From an uncultured Dehalococcoidia bacterium (GTDB taxonomy: Bacteria; Chloroflexota; Dehalococcoidia; Tepidiformales; Tepidiformaceae): a DNA stretch of 5,166 bases. Shown piece after piece: positions 1 through 5,119 of the stretch. The stretch covers positions 1-5,166 of the forward strand of contig CALMIW010000464.1 of assembly GCA_937864275.1 (NCBI GenBank), in the 5' to 3' direction. Each line of letters opens with the position of its first letter. Position 1 is the stretch's first letter. The translations under genes and the position numbers were made by a program. Under the pieces are notes generated by a model. That model was not told the DNA's origin. It was given only the letters and a program-made list of their open reading frames with translations, and made no database searches.

Positions 1-1569
1 GCGAACAACACCTGGGACACGTTCGACGTGGACCGCAGCCGGTTCTCGCCGGTGGCCTGGCTCATGGGCTACACCAACATGGGTGTCACCCAGTGGCAGA
101 GCTTCACGAATTCCAAGCTCGAAGGCGGCCACGCCGAGAGCTGGGAGCAGCCCGACAAGAGCACCACGACGTTCAAGATCCGCCAGAACGTCTACTGGCA
201 TAACAAGCCTCCGGTGAACGGCCGCCAGGCCGTCGCCGACGACGTCGTCCAGTTCATCCTCCGCAACAAGGCGGGCAAGACCCAGGACGGCGTGGACGAC
301 CCGAACTTCTACCGCAAGGCGGCGTTCCAGAACGTCGACAAGGTAGAAGCGGTCGACAAGTTCACCGTGAAGGTGACGTTCTCGAAGCCGGACCCGTTCT
401 TCCTGACGAACCTCGCGGGCTCGTACTCGAAGGTGCAGGCGCCGGAGGCAATCAAGGCGTTCGAGAAGGACTACGCCAACATGAAGGCCGACCTGGTCAT
501 CGGTACCGGCGCCTTCGTGTTGAAGGAGTGGTCGGCGGAAGGCAAGTCGAACTGGGTGCGGCACGACAAGTTCCACGACCAGGTGAACTACGACGGCATC
601 ACCTGGCTGCCGCTCTTCACCGACCAGTCGGCGCAGGAGGCGGCCTTCCGCCAGAAGCAGATCGACTCGTTTGCACCAACGCAGAATGCCGTCATCGAAG
701 CCCTGAACAAGGAGCTCGCCGGCAAGATCTACGAGACGAAGGTGTTCTCGGGGAACCCGCAGGCGGGCACGTACTACGGTGGCGCGGCGCCGTGGAACAA
801 CCCGAACCTGATCGGCGCCATTTTCCGGGCGTTCGACCGCCGCTCGCTCATCAACTCGGTCCTCCAGGGCAAGGGCGCGCTGGCCGGCAACGTCCCGCCG
901 ACGCAGTCCGCCTTCGGCATCACGGAGAAGGAACTGATCACCTATCCGGGTTACCTGGAAGACCGGACGAAGGAAGAGACGGAAGCCCGGAAGATGTGGG
1001 ACGCCGGCGGAGGCGCCGCCCTCGGCGACGTCGTCGTCGACATCCCGGACATCTGGGAAGGCGCCTACTCGGGTGGTTCGGCACTGATCACGAACCAGTT
1101 GAAGAAGGTGCTCGGCAACAACTTCGTCGCGAAGATCGAGCCGTACTCGACCATCACGGGCAAGATCGTGAAGCAGCAGTACGGCAACGGGAAGGCGAAC
1201 GTCTGGTGGGGTTGGATCACTGAGCTGACCGACCCGGAGCCGACGGTCCTGAACTTCCTCCAGTACAACTCGACGCAGCCGCAGTTCCAGCAGTACGGCG
1301 TGAAGATCGACAAGGTCGACACGCTGACTGCCAGCGCGTTCGCCGAGTTCGACCTGGCCAAGCGGCAGGAGGCTTCAAAGGAAGTCGAGCGCGAACTGCT
1401 CAAGAACTACGGCGCGGGTGTCCACTACAGCCTCGTCGGCGTGAGCTCGGCCCTGGCGTGGAACTACGTGAAGCGCCCCGAGCTTGTGCCCTTCGTGCAG
1501 CAGCACCAGGTTGGTCAGCAGTTCTGGTTCGACCAGACCGATGCCACCTGGCAGGGCCGCCCGGCGTAA
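1..1569 (+). CDS. ABC transporter solute-binding protein, family 5 (peptide/nickel type), 5'-truncated
   Basis: This is the extracytoplasmic solute-binding subunit of an Opp/Dpp-type ABC importer. The reading frame is open from base 1, so the start codon, signal peptide and first part of the mature protein lie outside the window. The 522 visible residues are most of a protein family that usually runs 520-620 aa. Family-5 hallmarks are present: an AESWEQ segment followed by TTTFKIRQNVYWHN and a V-ADDVVQFI motif (about residues 45-86, the 'LAESWE...FHLRKGVKFHDG...ADDV' region), VIGTGAFVLKEW (166-177), DRRSLINSVLQGKG with a following G-VPP (279-300), and a Trp-rich NVWWGW followed by DPEPTVLNFL (400-420). 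An in-frame GTG at 28 exists but is internal, because the frame and the homology-like sequence continue upstream of it. The ligand cannot be deduced: family members bind oligopeptides, dipeptides, nickel, heme or oligosaccharides. The two permeases downstream support the transporter assignment. The product is most likely secreted or a lipoprotein, but the evidence for that is outside the window. Confidence 0.93.
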   Translation, partial: ANNTWDTFDVDRSRFSPVAWLMGYTNMGVTQWQSFTNSKLEGGHAESWEQPDKSTTTFKIRQNVYWHNKPPVNGRQAVADDVVQFILRNKAGKTQDGVDDPNFYRKAAFQNVDKVEAVDKFTVKVTFSKPDPFFLTNLAGSYSKVQAPEAIKAFEKDYANMKADLVIGTGAFVLKEWSAEGKSNWVRHDKFHDQVNYDGITWLPLFTDQSAQEAAFRQKQIDSFAPTQNAVIEALNKELAGKIYETKVFSGNPQAGTYYGGAAPWNNPNLIGAIFRAFDRRSLINSVLQGKGALAGNVPPTQSAFGITEKELITYPGYLEDRTKEETEARKMWDAGGGAALGDVVVDIPDIWEGAYSGGSALITNQLKKVLGNNFVAKIEPYSTITGKIVKQQYGNGKANVWWGWITELTDPEPTVLNFLQYNSTQPQFQQYGVKIDKVDTLTASAFAEFDLAKRQEASKEVERELLKNYGAGVHYSLVGVSSALAWNYVKRPELVPFVQQHQVGQQFWFDQTDATWQGRPA

Positions 1570-1586
1570 GCCGAGTCATTCACGCA

Positions 1587-1621
1587 GGCGGGCCAGCAGA
1601 CTCTGAATCTGCTGGCCCGTC
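1587..1621 (+). promoter_or_regulatory. Intercistronic stem-loop between binding-protein and permease genes
   Basis: A perfect 12-bp inverted repeat (CGGGCCAGCAGA at 1589-1600, TCTGCTGGCCCG at 1608-1619) encloses a 7-nt loop and extends by one G-U and one G-C pair to 1587/1621. It lies 17 nt after the binding-protein stop and ends shortly before the permease ribosome binding site. The bases after it (TCCTGTCTTATT) are pyrimidine-rich but not a clean U-tract. It could therefore be a leaky terminator or a 3'-end-stabilising structure rather than a full stop. Such elements are known to make periplasmic binding proteins more abundant than their permeases. That role is inferred here. Confidence 0.7.
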
Positions 1622-1634
1622 CTGTCTTATTCGC

Positions 1635-1641
1635 GAGGGGG
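1635..1641 (+). promoter_or_regulatory. Ribosome binding site deciding the GTG start of the first permease
   Basis: GAGGGGG sits 4 nt before a GTG codon at 1646, or 7 nt if the GAGG core (1635-1638) does the pairing. It supports GTG rather than the in-frame ATG at 1670, which would remove the basic N-terminal residues before the first membrane helix. Confidence 0.7.
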
Positions 1642-1645
1642 AAAC

Positions 1646-2641
1646 GTGAGGAACTACATTCTTCGCCGGATGGTGGTCAACATCCCGGTCATCTGGCTCG
1701 TGGCGACGCTCGTCTTCCTGGCGACCAGCGTGCTCCCGGGCGACTTTGTCGCCCAGCGCATTGCCGCACAGGATCCCACCTCGACCGACCCAGCGCTGCG
1801 AGAGCAGCAGATCGCCGCGGTCCGCAAAGACCTCGGCCTCGATAAGCCGGTGATCGAGCGGTACGTCCGCTACCTGGGCAACCTGGTCACCGGAGACTTC
1901 GGCGTCTCCTATCAGACGCGCGAGCCGGCGCTGAACGGCCTGAAAGACGGCCTCCCCTACTCGCACCAGCTGGAGCTGATGTCGCTCTTCGTTGGGCTCG
2001 TCACCGCGCTGCCGATCGGGATCATCAGCGCGATCCGACAGGACTCGATCCTGGACTACGTGTTGAGGCTTTTCGCCATCCTCGTCCTGGCCATGCCCAG
2101 CTTCTGGGTCGGCACCATGCTGCTGCTGTACACCGTCAAGGGCGTGAGCGTCTTCGGCCTCTTCGAGGTCGGCTGGACGGTGCCGTTGACGGACCCGAAG
2201 CTCCTCTGGGAAGACCCAGGCTCGAGCCTCCGCCTGTTCATCATCCCGGCCGTGGCCGGCGGTCTCGCTTCGGCGGCGGGGGTCATGCGGCTCCTGCGGT
2301 CCCAGATGCTGGAAGTCCTCCGCCAGGACTACATCCGCACCGCCTGGGCCAAGGGGATGCGCGAACGCGTCGTCATCCTTCGCCACGCCATGAAGAACGC
2401 CATGGTCCCCGTCGTGACCGTGCTTGGACTGACGCTTGCCGGCCTGCTGAGCGGGAACGTCGTTTTCGAGAACCTTTTCGGCATCCCCGGCGTCGGCCGC
2501 CGGATCCTTGTCGCCATCCAGGCGCGCGACGTCCCGGTGGTCCAGGCGTTCGTCCTTGTCATCGCGACATTCATCGTCTTCGTCAACCTCGGGATCGACC
2601 TGCTCTACGGCGTGCTCGACCCTCGCATCCGGTACTCATAG
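1646..2641 (+). CDS. ABC transporter permease, OppB/DppB type
   Basis: This is the first membrane subunit of the importer, 331 aa, a normal length for the OppB/DppB family. It would form half of the translocation pore in the cytoplasmic membrane. The N-terminal YILRRMVVNIPVIWLVATLVF (residues 4-24) is the family's typical first helix. The extracytoplasmic segment with LGLDKPVIERYVRYLGNLVTGDFG follows (about 63-86). Further hydrophobic helices lie near 110-130, 137-163, 195-217, 252-275 and 299-322. The cytoplasmic coupling ('EAA') loop is DYIRTAWAKGMRE...RHAMKNAMVP (228-255), with the conserved Gly at 237, and docks onto the ATPase. The GIPGVGRRILVAIQARDVPVVQ signature (279-300) and the terminal LDPRIRYS are characteristic. 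The GTG start is supported by an upstream purine-rich site. The next permease begins 15 nt after the TAG stop, so the two are cotranscribed. The substrate is not deducible from the permease. Confidence 0.95.
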   Translation: MRNYILRRMVVNIPVIWLVATLVFLATSVLPGDFVAQRIAAQDPTSTDPALREQQIAAVRKDLGLDKPVIERYVRYLGNLVTGDFGVSYQTREPALNGLKDGLPYSHQLELMSLFVGLVTALPIGIISAIRQDSILDYVLRLFAILVLAMPSFWVGTMLLLYTVKGVSVFGLFEVGWTVPLTDPKLLWEDPGSSLRLFIIPAVAGGLASAAGVMRLLRSQMLEVLRQDYIRTAWAKGMRERVVILRHAMKNAMVPVVTVLGLTLAGLLSGNVVFENLFGIPGVGRRILVAIQARDVPVVQAFVLVIATFIVFVNLGIDLLYGVLDPRIRYS

Positions 2642-2643
2642 GC

Positions 2644-2648
2644 AGGGA
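2644..2648 (+). promoter_or_regulatory. Ribosome binding site of the second permease
   Basis: AGGGA lies 8 nt before the ATG at 2657, in the 15-nt gap after the upstream stop codon. A weaker GGAA is closer to the start (2651-2654). This supports ATG 2657 as the start. Confidence 0.5.
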
Positions 2649-2656
2649 TTGGAACA

Positions 2657-3694
2657 ATGGCACAAGAACAAGCCCTCGATCGTTCCACCCGGACAACCGT
2701 CCGCCGAAGCCTGAGCGACCGGCCGCTGATCGTCCGCTACCTCATCCAGACCGGCCGGTTCTTCCGGACGAAGCCGCTCGGCGGCATCGGCGTCGTCATC
2801 ATCGGCCTCTGCGTCTTCGCGGCGATCTTCGGAGACCAGATCGACCGGTACGAGCCGGATGAGATCTTCACCACCGTGAACCCGGAGTTCGACGAGGCGC
2901 TTTACGAGAAGAGCCTCACCGACCCGATGGTCCGCCTGACGGCGAGGCCCGAGCAGCTCCAGAAGGGCGAGACGCCGATCATCTTCGCGAAGCCCTCGAG
3001 CGAGCACTGGCTCGGCACCGATGGCCTCGGGCATGACCTCTACTCGCGCATCATCCATGGGGCGTTCACCGCGCTGTACGTGGGCCTCGGCGCCGCGCTC
3101 ATCGCGACGATCGCGGGCATCGTGATCGGGCTTTCGAGCGCCTACTTCGCCGGCGCGTTCGACTTCATCGTCCAGCGCATCATGGACACGCTTCAGGCGT
3201 TCCCTCCGCTCGTCCTCCTGCTTCTCTTCGGACAGGTGGTGGCGAACCCGACGCTCTCGGTGAACACGATCTCGCTCGGAATCTTGGGCGTCGCAAGCTC
3301 GTCCCGCATCGTCCGCAGCGCCGTCCTGGCCGCGCGCGAAGAGGTGTACGTGCTCGCCGCCCAGACCGTCGGTGGCAGCGACCTCCGGATCATGTTCCGC
3401 CACATCTTCCCCAACATCACCGCACCGATCATCGTGACGTTCACGAGTTCGATCGGCGTCTACATCCTCGTCGAGGCGACGCTCGCGTTCCTCGGCCTCG
3501 GCGACCCCACCAGGGTCTCCTGGGGCAAGATGATCGAAGAGGGCCGGCGGAACGGTGTGGCCGACCCGTGGATGGCACTCGCCGTCGGCGGCGCCCTGAC
3601 GATCACGGTGCTCGGCTTCAACCTTGCTGGCGACGCGCTCCGCGACGTTCTCGATCCTCGCCTGCGAGGGCGGGGCGGCCGCGCCGGCTTCTAA
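2657..3694 (+). CDS. ABC transporter permease, OppC/DppC type
   Basis: This is the second membrane subunit of the importer, 345 aa. It is slightly longer than many DppC proteins (about 300) because of a roughly 55-residue extracytoplasmic segment between helix 1 and the LGTD motif. A charged cytoplasmic N-terminus (1-40) precedes helix 1 (about 41-59, LGGIGVVIIGLCVFAAIF). The OppC hallmark HWLGTDGLGHDLYSRIIHGA is at 117-136. Helices follow at about 138-163, 180-196, 203-225, 254-276 and 304-325. The coupling loop VYVLAAQTVGGSDLRIMFRH with PNITAP is at 230-257, matching the usual 'Y-EAA-A-G-SD--I--RHI-PN' form. EATLAFLGLGDP and SWGKMIEEG (273-296), then the terminal LDPRLRG, complete the family pattern. 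It is the last gene of the operon: no ATP-binding subunit follows, and strong hairpins begin 11 nt after the TAA stop. Confidence 0.95.
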   Translation: MAQEQALDRSTRTTVRRSLSDRPLIVRYLIQTGRFFRTKPLGGIGVVIIGLCVFAAIFGDQIDRYEPDEIFTTVNPEFDEALYEKSLTDPMVRLTARPEQLQKGETPIIFAKPSSEHWLGTDGLGHDLYSRIIHGAFTALYVGLGAALIATIAGIVIGLSSAYFAGAFDFIVQRIMDTLQAFPPLVLLLLFGQVVANPTLSVNTISLGILGVASSSRIVRSAVLAAREEVYVLAAQTVGGSDLRIMFRHIFPNITAPIIVTFTSSIGVYILVEATLAFLGLGDPTRVSWGKMIEEGRRNGVADPWMALAVGGALTITVLGFNLAGDALRDVLDPRLRGRGGRAGF

Positions 3695-3705
3695 CGGCAA
3701 CCAAA

Positions 3706-3728
3706 CGGCGCCGATCGGATCGGCGCCG
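3706..3728 (+). terminator. GC-rich palindromic hairpin just after the transporter operon
   Basis: This is a perfect inverted repeat with 11-nt arms (CGGCGCCGATC, 3706-3716; GATCGGCGCCG, 3718-3728) around a single central base, so it would fold as about 9 bp with a 5-nt loop. It begins 11 nt after the permease stop codon. No T-run follows on either strand, so it is not a canonical intrinsic terminator. It may protect the 3' end or assist the hairpins downstream. Being a near-perfect palindrome, it could also be a protein-binding site. Confidence 0.5.
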
Positions 3729-3744
3729 GGACGGGCAGACCCTC

Positions 3745-3772
3745 CAGCAGGACCGGCCAGCCGGTCCTGCTG
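3745..3772 (+). terminator. Strong 12-bp hairpin in the convergent spacer
   Basis: CAGCAGGACCGG (3745-3756) is perfectly complementary to CCGGTCCTGCTG (3761-3772), with a 4-nt CCAG loop. On the plus strand it is followed by TTCGTCC, a poor U-tract. It is best read as an auxiliary or weak terminator for the transporter operon, or an RNA 3'-end stabiliser. Termination by this element alone is uncertain. Confidence 0.55.
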
Positions 3773-3833
3773 TTCGTCCGGGACAGTGATTCCTCAGCGG
3801 CAAACGGGTGCAAACCCGCCAAGCACGAAACAG

Positions 3834-3866
3834 AAACGCCCGCCGGGTTCCGGCGGGCGTTTTCTT
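3834..3866 (+). terminator. Bidirectional intrinsic terminator for the convergent operons
   Basis: There is a perfect 13-bp stem: AAACGCCCGCCGG (3834-3846) and CCGGCGGGCGTTT (3850-3862) with a GTT triloop. On the plus strand the stem runs into TTTTCTT (3860-3866), ending transporter transcripts. On the minus strand the same structure is followed by a T-rich stretch (TTTCTGTTT), 24 nt beyond the nusG stop, so it would also end the tuf-rpmG-secE-nusG transcript. Stem, loop and U-tract on both strands fit the classical Rho-independent pattern. Confidence 0.88.
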
Positions 3867-3886
3867 CGTGGTCACGAAAGGAAGAA

Positions 3887-4567
3887 CTAGAGCTTCTCGA
3901 CCTGGAGGAAGTCCAGTTCAACCGGCGTTTCGCGGCCGAACATGTTGACGACGACCTTCACGCGGCCCTTCTCGGTGTTGATTTCGTCCACGGTGCCGAC
4001 GAAGTCCTCGAACGGGCCATCGACGATGCGGACGCTCTGGCCGGGGACGAACGCCACGCGCATGCGAGGCTGTTCCATCCGCATCGCGCGGAGGATGTGG
4101 TTCACTTCATCCTGCGAGAGCGGTACCGGGCGCGTCCCCGAACTGACGAAGCCGGTCACGCCGGTGGTGTTCCGGATCATGTGCCAGGCTTCGTCGGAAT
4201 CAGGGTCGCCTTCCTTGAGCTCGATCGTCTGGACGAGGACATAGCCGGGGTAGAGCTTCCGCTTGACGGTCCGGCGCTGGCCTTCCTTGATCTCAATCTC
4301 GTCTTCGGTCGGGACGACGACGTGATGGACCTTGTCCTTCGCGTCCATCTGCTCGACGGTCGCCTTGATGGCGCTGCGGACCTTGTTTTCGTGCCCGCTG
4401 TAGGTGTGAACGAAGTACCACTTGCGGCCGGGTGCGCTGATCTCTTCATCGGTCAGCTGTTCCTGTTCGAGGGCGTCATCGTCTTTCCGCCGGCGCGGGG
4501 CGCGCTTCGGCTTTTCTTCGGGACGCACGTTCGAAAGGGCGGTCACCGGGCTCGGTTCGTTACTCAC
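3887..4567 (-). CDS. nusG: Transcription elongation/antitermination factor NusG
   Basis: NusG binds RNA polymerase, suppresses or modulates pausing and links the polymerase to Rho or to the leading ribosome. The product is 226 aa. The NGN domain (about 48-165) starts with KWYFVHTYSGHENKVRSAI (49-67) and includes the signature RKLYPGYVLVQ (103-113) plus the segment from WHMIRNTTGVTGFVSSG (128-144). The KOW domain (about 171-226) contains FVPGQSVRIVDGPFEDFVGTV and ends in FGRETPVELDFLQVEKL. The first 46 residues are a charged extension, a basic KPKRAPRRRK stretch (19-28) followed by an acidic DDDALEQEQLTDEE stretch, beyond the compact roughly 180-aa E. coli form. The start is a GTG that overlaps the secE stop in a GTGA, with AAGG about 10 nt upstream inside secE, so translational coupling is likely. 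No rplK or rplA follows. The TAG stop is 24 nt from the bidirectional terminator. Confidence 0.97.
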   Translation of the reverse strand: MSNEPSPVTALSNVRPEEKPKRAPRRRKDDDALEQEQLTDEEISAPGRKWYFVHTYSGHENKVRSAIKATVEQMDAKDKVHHVVVPTEDEIEIKEGQRRTVKRKLYPGYVLVQTIELKEGDPDSDEAWHMIRNTTGVTGFVSSGTRPVPLSQDEVNHILRAMRMEQPRMRVAFVPGQSVRIVDGPFEDFVGTVDEINTEKGRVKVVVNMFGRETPVELDFLQVEKL

Positions 4568-4923
4568 GAAAAGAAGACCTTTTCAATTATCCAGCCGAAG
4601 CCGAGGTCGAGCGCGCCAAGGAAAATGCCCATCACGATCGCGACGATGGCGACGACGATGGTGAGGTATCGGGTTTCGGCGAACGTTGGCCAGGTAACCT
4701 TGCGCAGTTCGCCGATGACGTCGGCAACGAACCGCGGCTCGAACCGTTTCAGGAACCCGAAGGGGTTGCGGCTCTTGCGGGGTTCTGGACGGGCCATGCC
4801 CGATGCGACCGGGGCGGCTGCCGGCCTGGGCAAGTTGTCGCGCACACGCCTGGCGGCTTCACCCGCCTGGTCGCTTGCGGCTGCAGGCGCCGTGGCTTCA
4901 CGGCGCCGGGGTGTTCGTGCCAT
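4564..4923 (-). CDS. secE: Preprotein translocase subunit SecE
   Basis: SecE is the essential small subunit that clamps SecY in the SecYEG protein-export channel of the cytoplasmic membrane. With the ATG at 4923 the product is 119 aa. An Ala/Pro/Arg-rich, probably disordered N-terminus (1-50) is followed by an amphipathic segment (about 54-70, NPFGFLKRFEPRFVADV). The SecE signature GELRKVTWPTFAET is at 71-84, and a single transmembrane helix spans about 86-110. The frame is open further upstream, to an ATG at 5055, but that would run through rpmG in another frame. The start at 4923, 5 nt after the rpmG stop, gives tight operon packing and a sensible length. A later ATG at 4797 would give a 77-aa protein that keeps the whole conserved core, so the true start is not certain. 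The stop codon overlaps the nusG start. Confidence 0.94.
   Translation of the reverse strand: MARTPRRREATAPAAASDQAGEAARRVRDNLPRPAAAPVASGMARPEPRKSRNPFGFLKRFEPRFVADVIGELRKVTWPTFAETRYLTIVVAIVAIVMGIFLGALDLGFGWIIEKVFFS
4886..4907 (-). promoter_or_regulatory. Perfect hairpin inside the start of secE
   Basis: On the secE mRNA, GGCGCCGTG and CACGGCGCC form a 9-bp stem with an AAGC loop. The first base of the stem is 13 nt past the ATG at 4923-4921. There is no good Shine-Dalgarno close to that ATG: GGGAG at 4942-4938 is 14 nt away, inside rpmG. The structure is seen directly. An effect on initiation, whether helping a poorly marked start or reducing translation, is inference. Confidence 0.4.
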
Positions 4924-4928
4924 GTGGG

Positions 4929-5096
4929 TTACCGTGTCTCCCGGTGAGCGCGATGCACCCGGCAGCGCGGACAGAATTTGTTCAGTTCCATCCGGTCGGT
5001 ATCGTGCCGGCGGTTCTTCTGAGTCGTGTATGTCCGTTCCCGGCATTCCGTGCACGCCAGGTGGATGATGATCCGGTCGCCCTTAGCCTTGGCCAT
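4929..5096 (-). CDS. rpmG: 50S ribosomal protein L33
   Basis: This is a small ribosomal protein of the large subunit, near the E site. Reading the minus strand from the ATG at 5096 gives 55 codons ending in TAA: it begins MAKAKGDRIIIHLACTEC and ends KFCPRCRVHRAHRETR. The core RTYTTQKNRRHDTDRMELNKFCPRC is characteristic of L33. Four cysteines, C15, C18, C42 and C45, form the zinc ribbon, so this is the zinc-binding ('C+') form rather than the cysteine-free form. Length and high Arg/Lys content match the family. It lies 23 nt after tuf and 5 nt before secE, in the conserved tuf-rpmG-secE-nusG order. No tRNA-Trp gene separates it from secE, unlike in some bacteria. Confidence 0.96.
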   Translation of the reverse strand: MAKAKGDRIIIHLACTECRERTYTTQKNRRHDTDRMELNKFCPRCRVHRAHRETR

Positions 5097-5103
5097 GGTC
5101 TTG

Positions 5104-5109
5104 TTCCTT
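5104..5109 (-). promoter_or_regulatory. Shine-Dalgarno site of rpmG
   Basis: AAGGAA on the minus strand lies 7 nt before the rpmG ATG, in the 23-nt gap after the tuf stop. Near-ideal sequence and spacing fix the rpmG start and point to strong translation, as expected for a ribosomal protein. Confidence 0.75.
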
Positions 5110-5119
5110 CGGGAATCGC

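Noticed and set aside
528..1223. A 231-codon frame inside the solute-binding protein gene.
   Set aside because: It is extremely rich in Arg, Gly and Pro, a frame-shifted shadow of the GC-rich true gene.
1580..2386. A 268-codon minus-strand open frame opposite the first permease.
   Set aside because: Its composition (Asp, Arg, Glu, His, Gln-rich) mirrors the codons of the permease and there is no recognisable motif or ribosome site. It also runs through the intercistronic hairpin.
2636..3700. A 354-codon open frame on the minus strand covering the whole second permease gene.
   Set aside because: Its translation is an Arg/Asp/Glu/Ala-rich mix with no domain or membrane pattern, typical of the antisense frame of a GC-rich gene. 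The plus-strand permease has full family signatures.
3706..3772. The two upstream spacer hairpins considered as an insertion-sequence end, attachment site or CRISPR repeat.
   Set aside because: The two hairpins differ in sequence, there is no transposase, integrase or cas gene, and no spacer-repeat periodicity. Terminator or 3'-UTR structures are the simpler reading.
4924..4928. Possible tRNA-Trp gene between rpmG and secE, as seen in several bacteria.
   Set aside because: The gap is only 5 nt, so no tRNA can fit. No tRNA-like cloverleaf was seen in the 3695-3886 spacer either.
4924..5055. N-terminal extension of SecE to the ATG at 5055.
   Set aside because: The extra 44 codons overlap rpmG in another frame, and rpmG is a secure L33 gene. 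The extension reads as low-information sequence with no SecE similarity.
4097..5068. A 323-codon plus-strand open frame across nusG, secE and rpmG.
   Set aside because: It is antisense to three well-conserved genes and has no coherent protein features.
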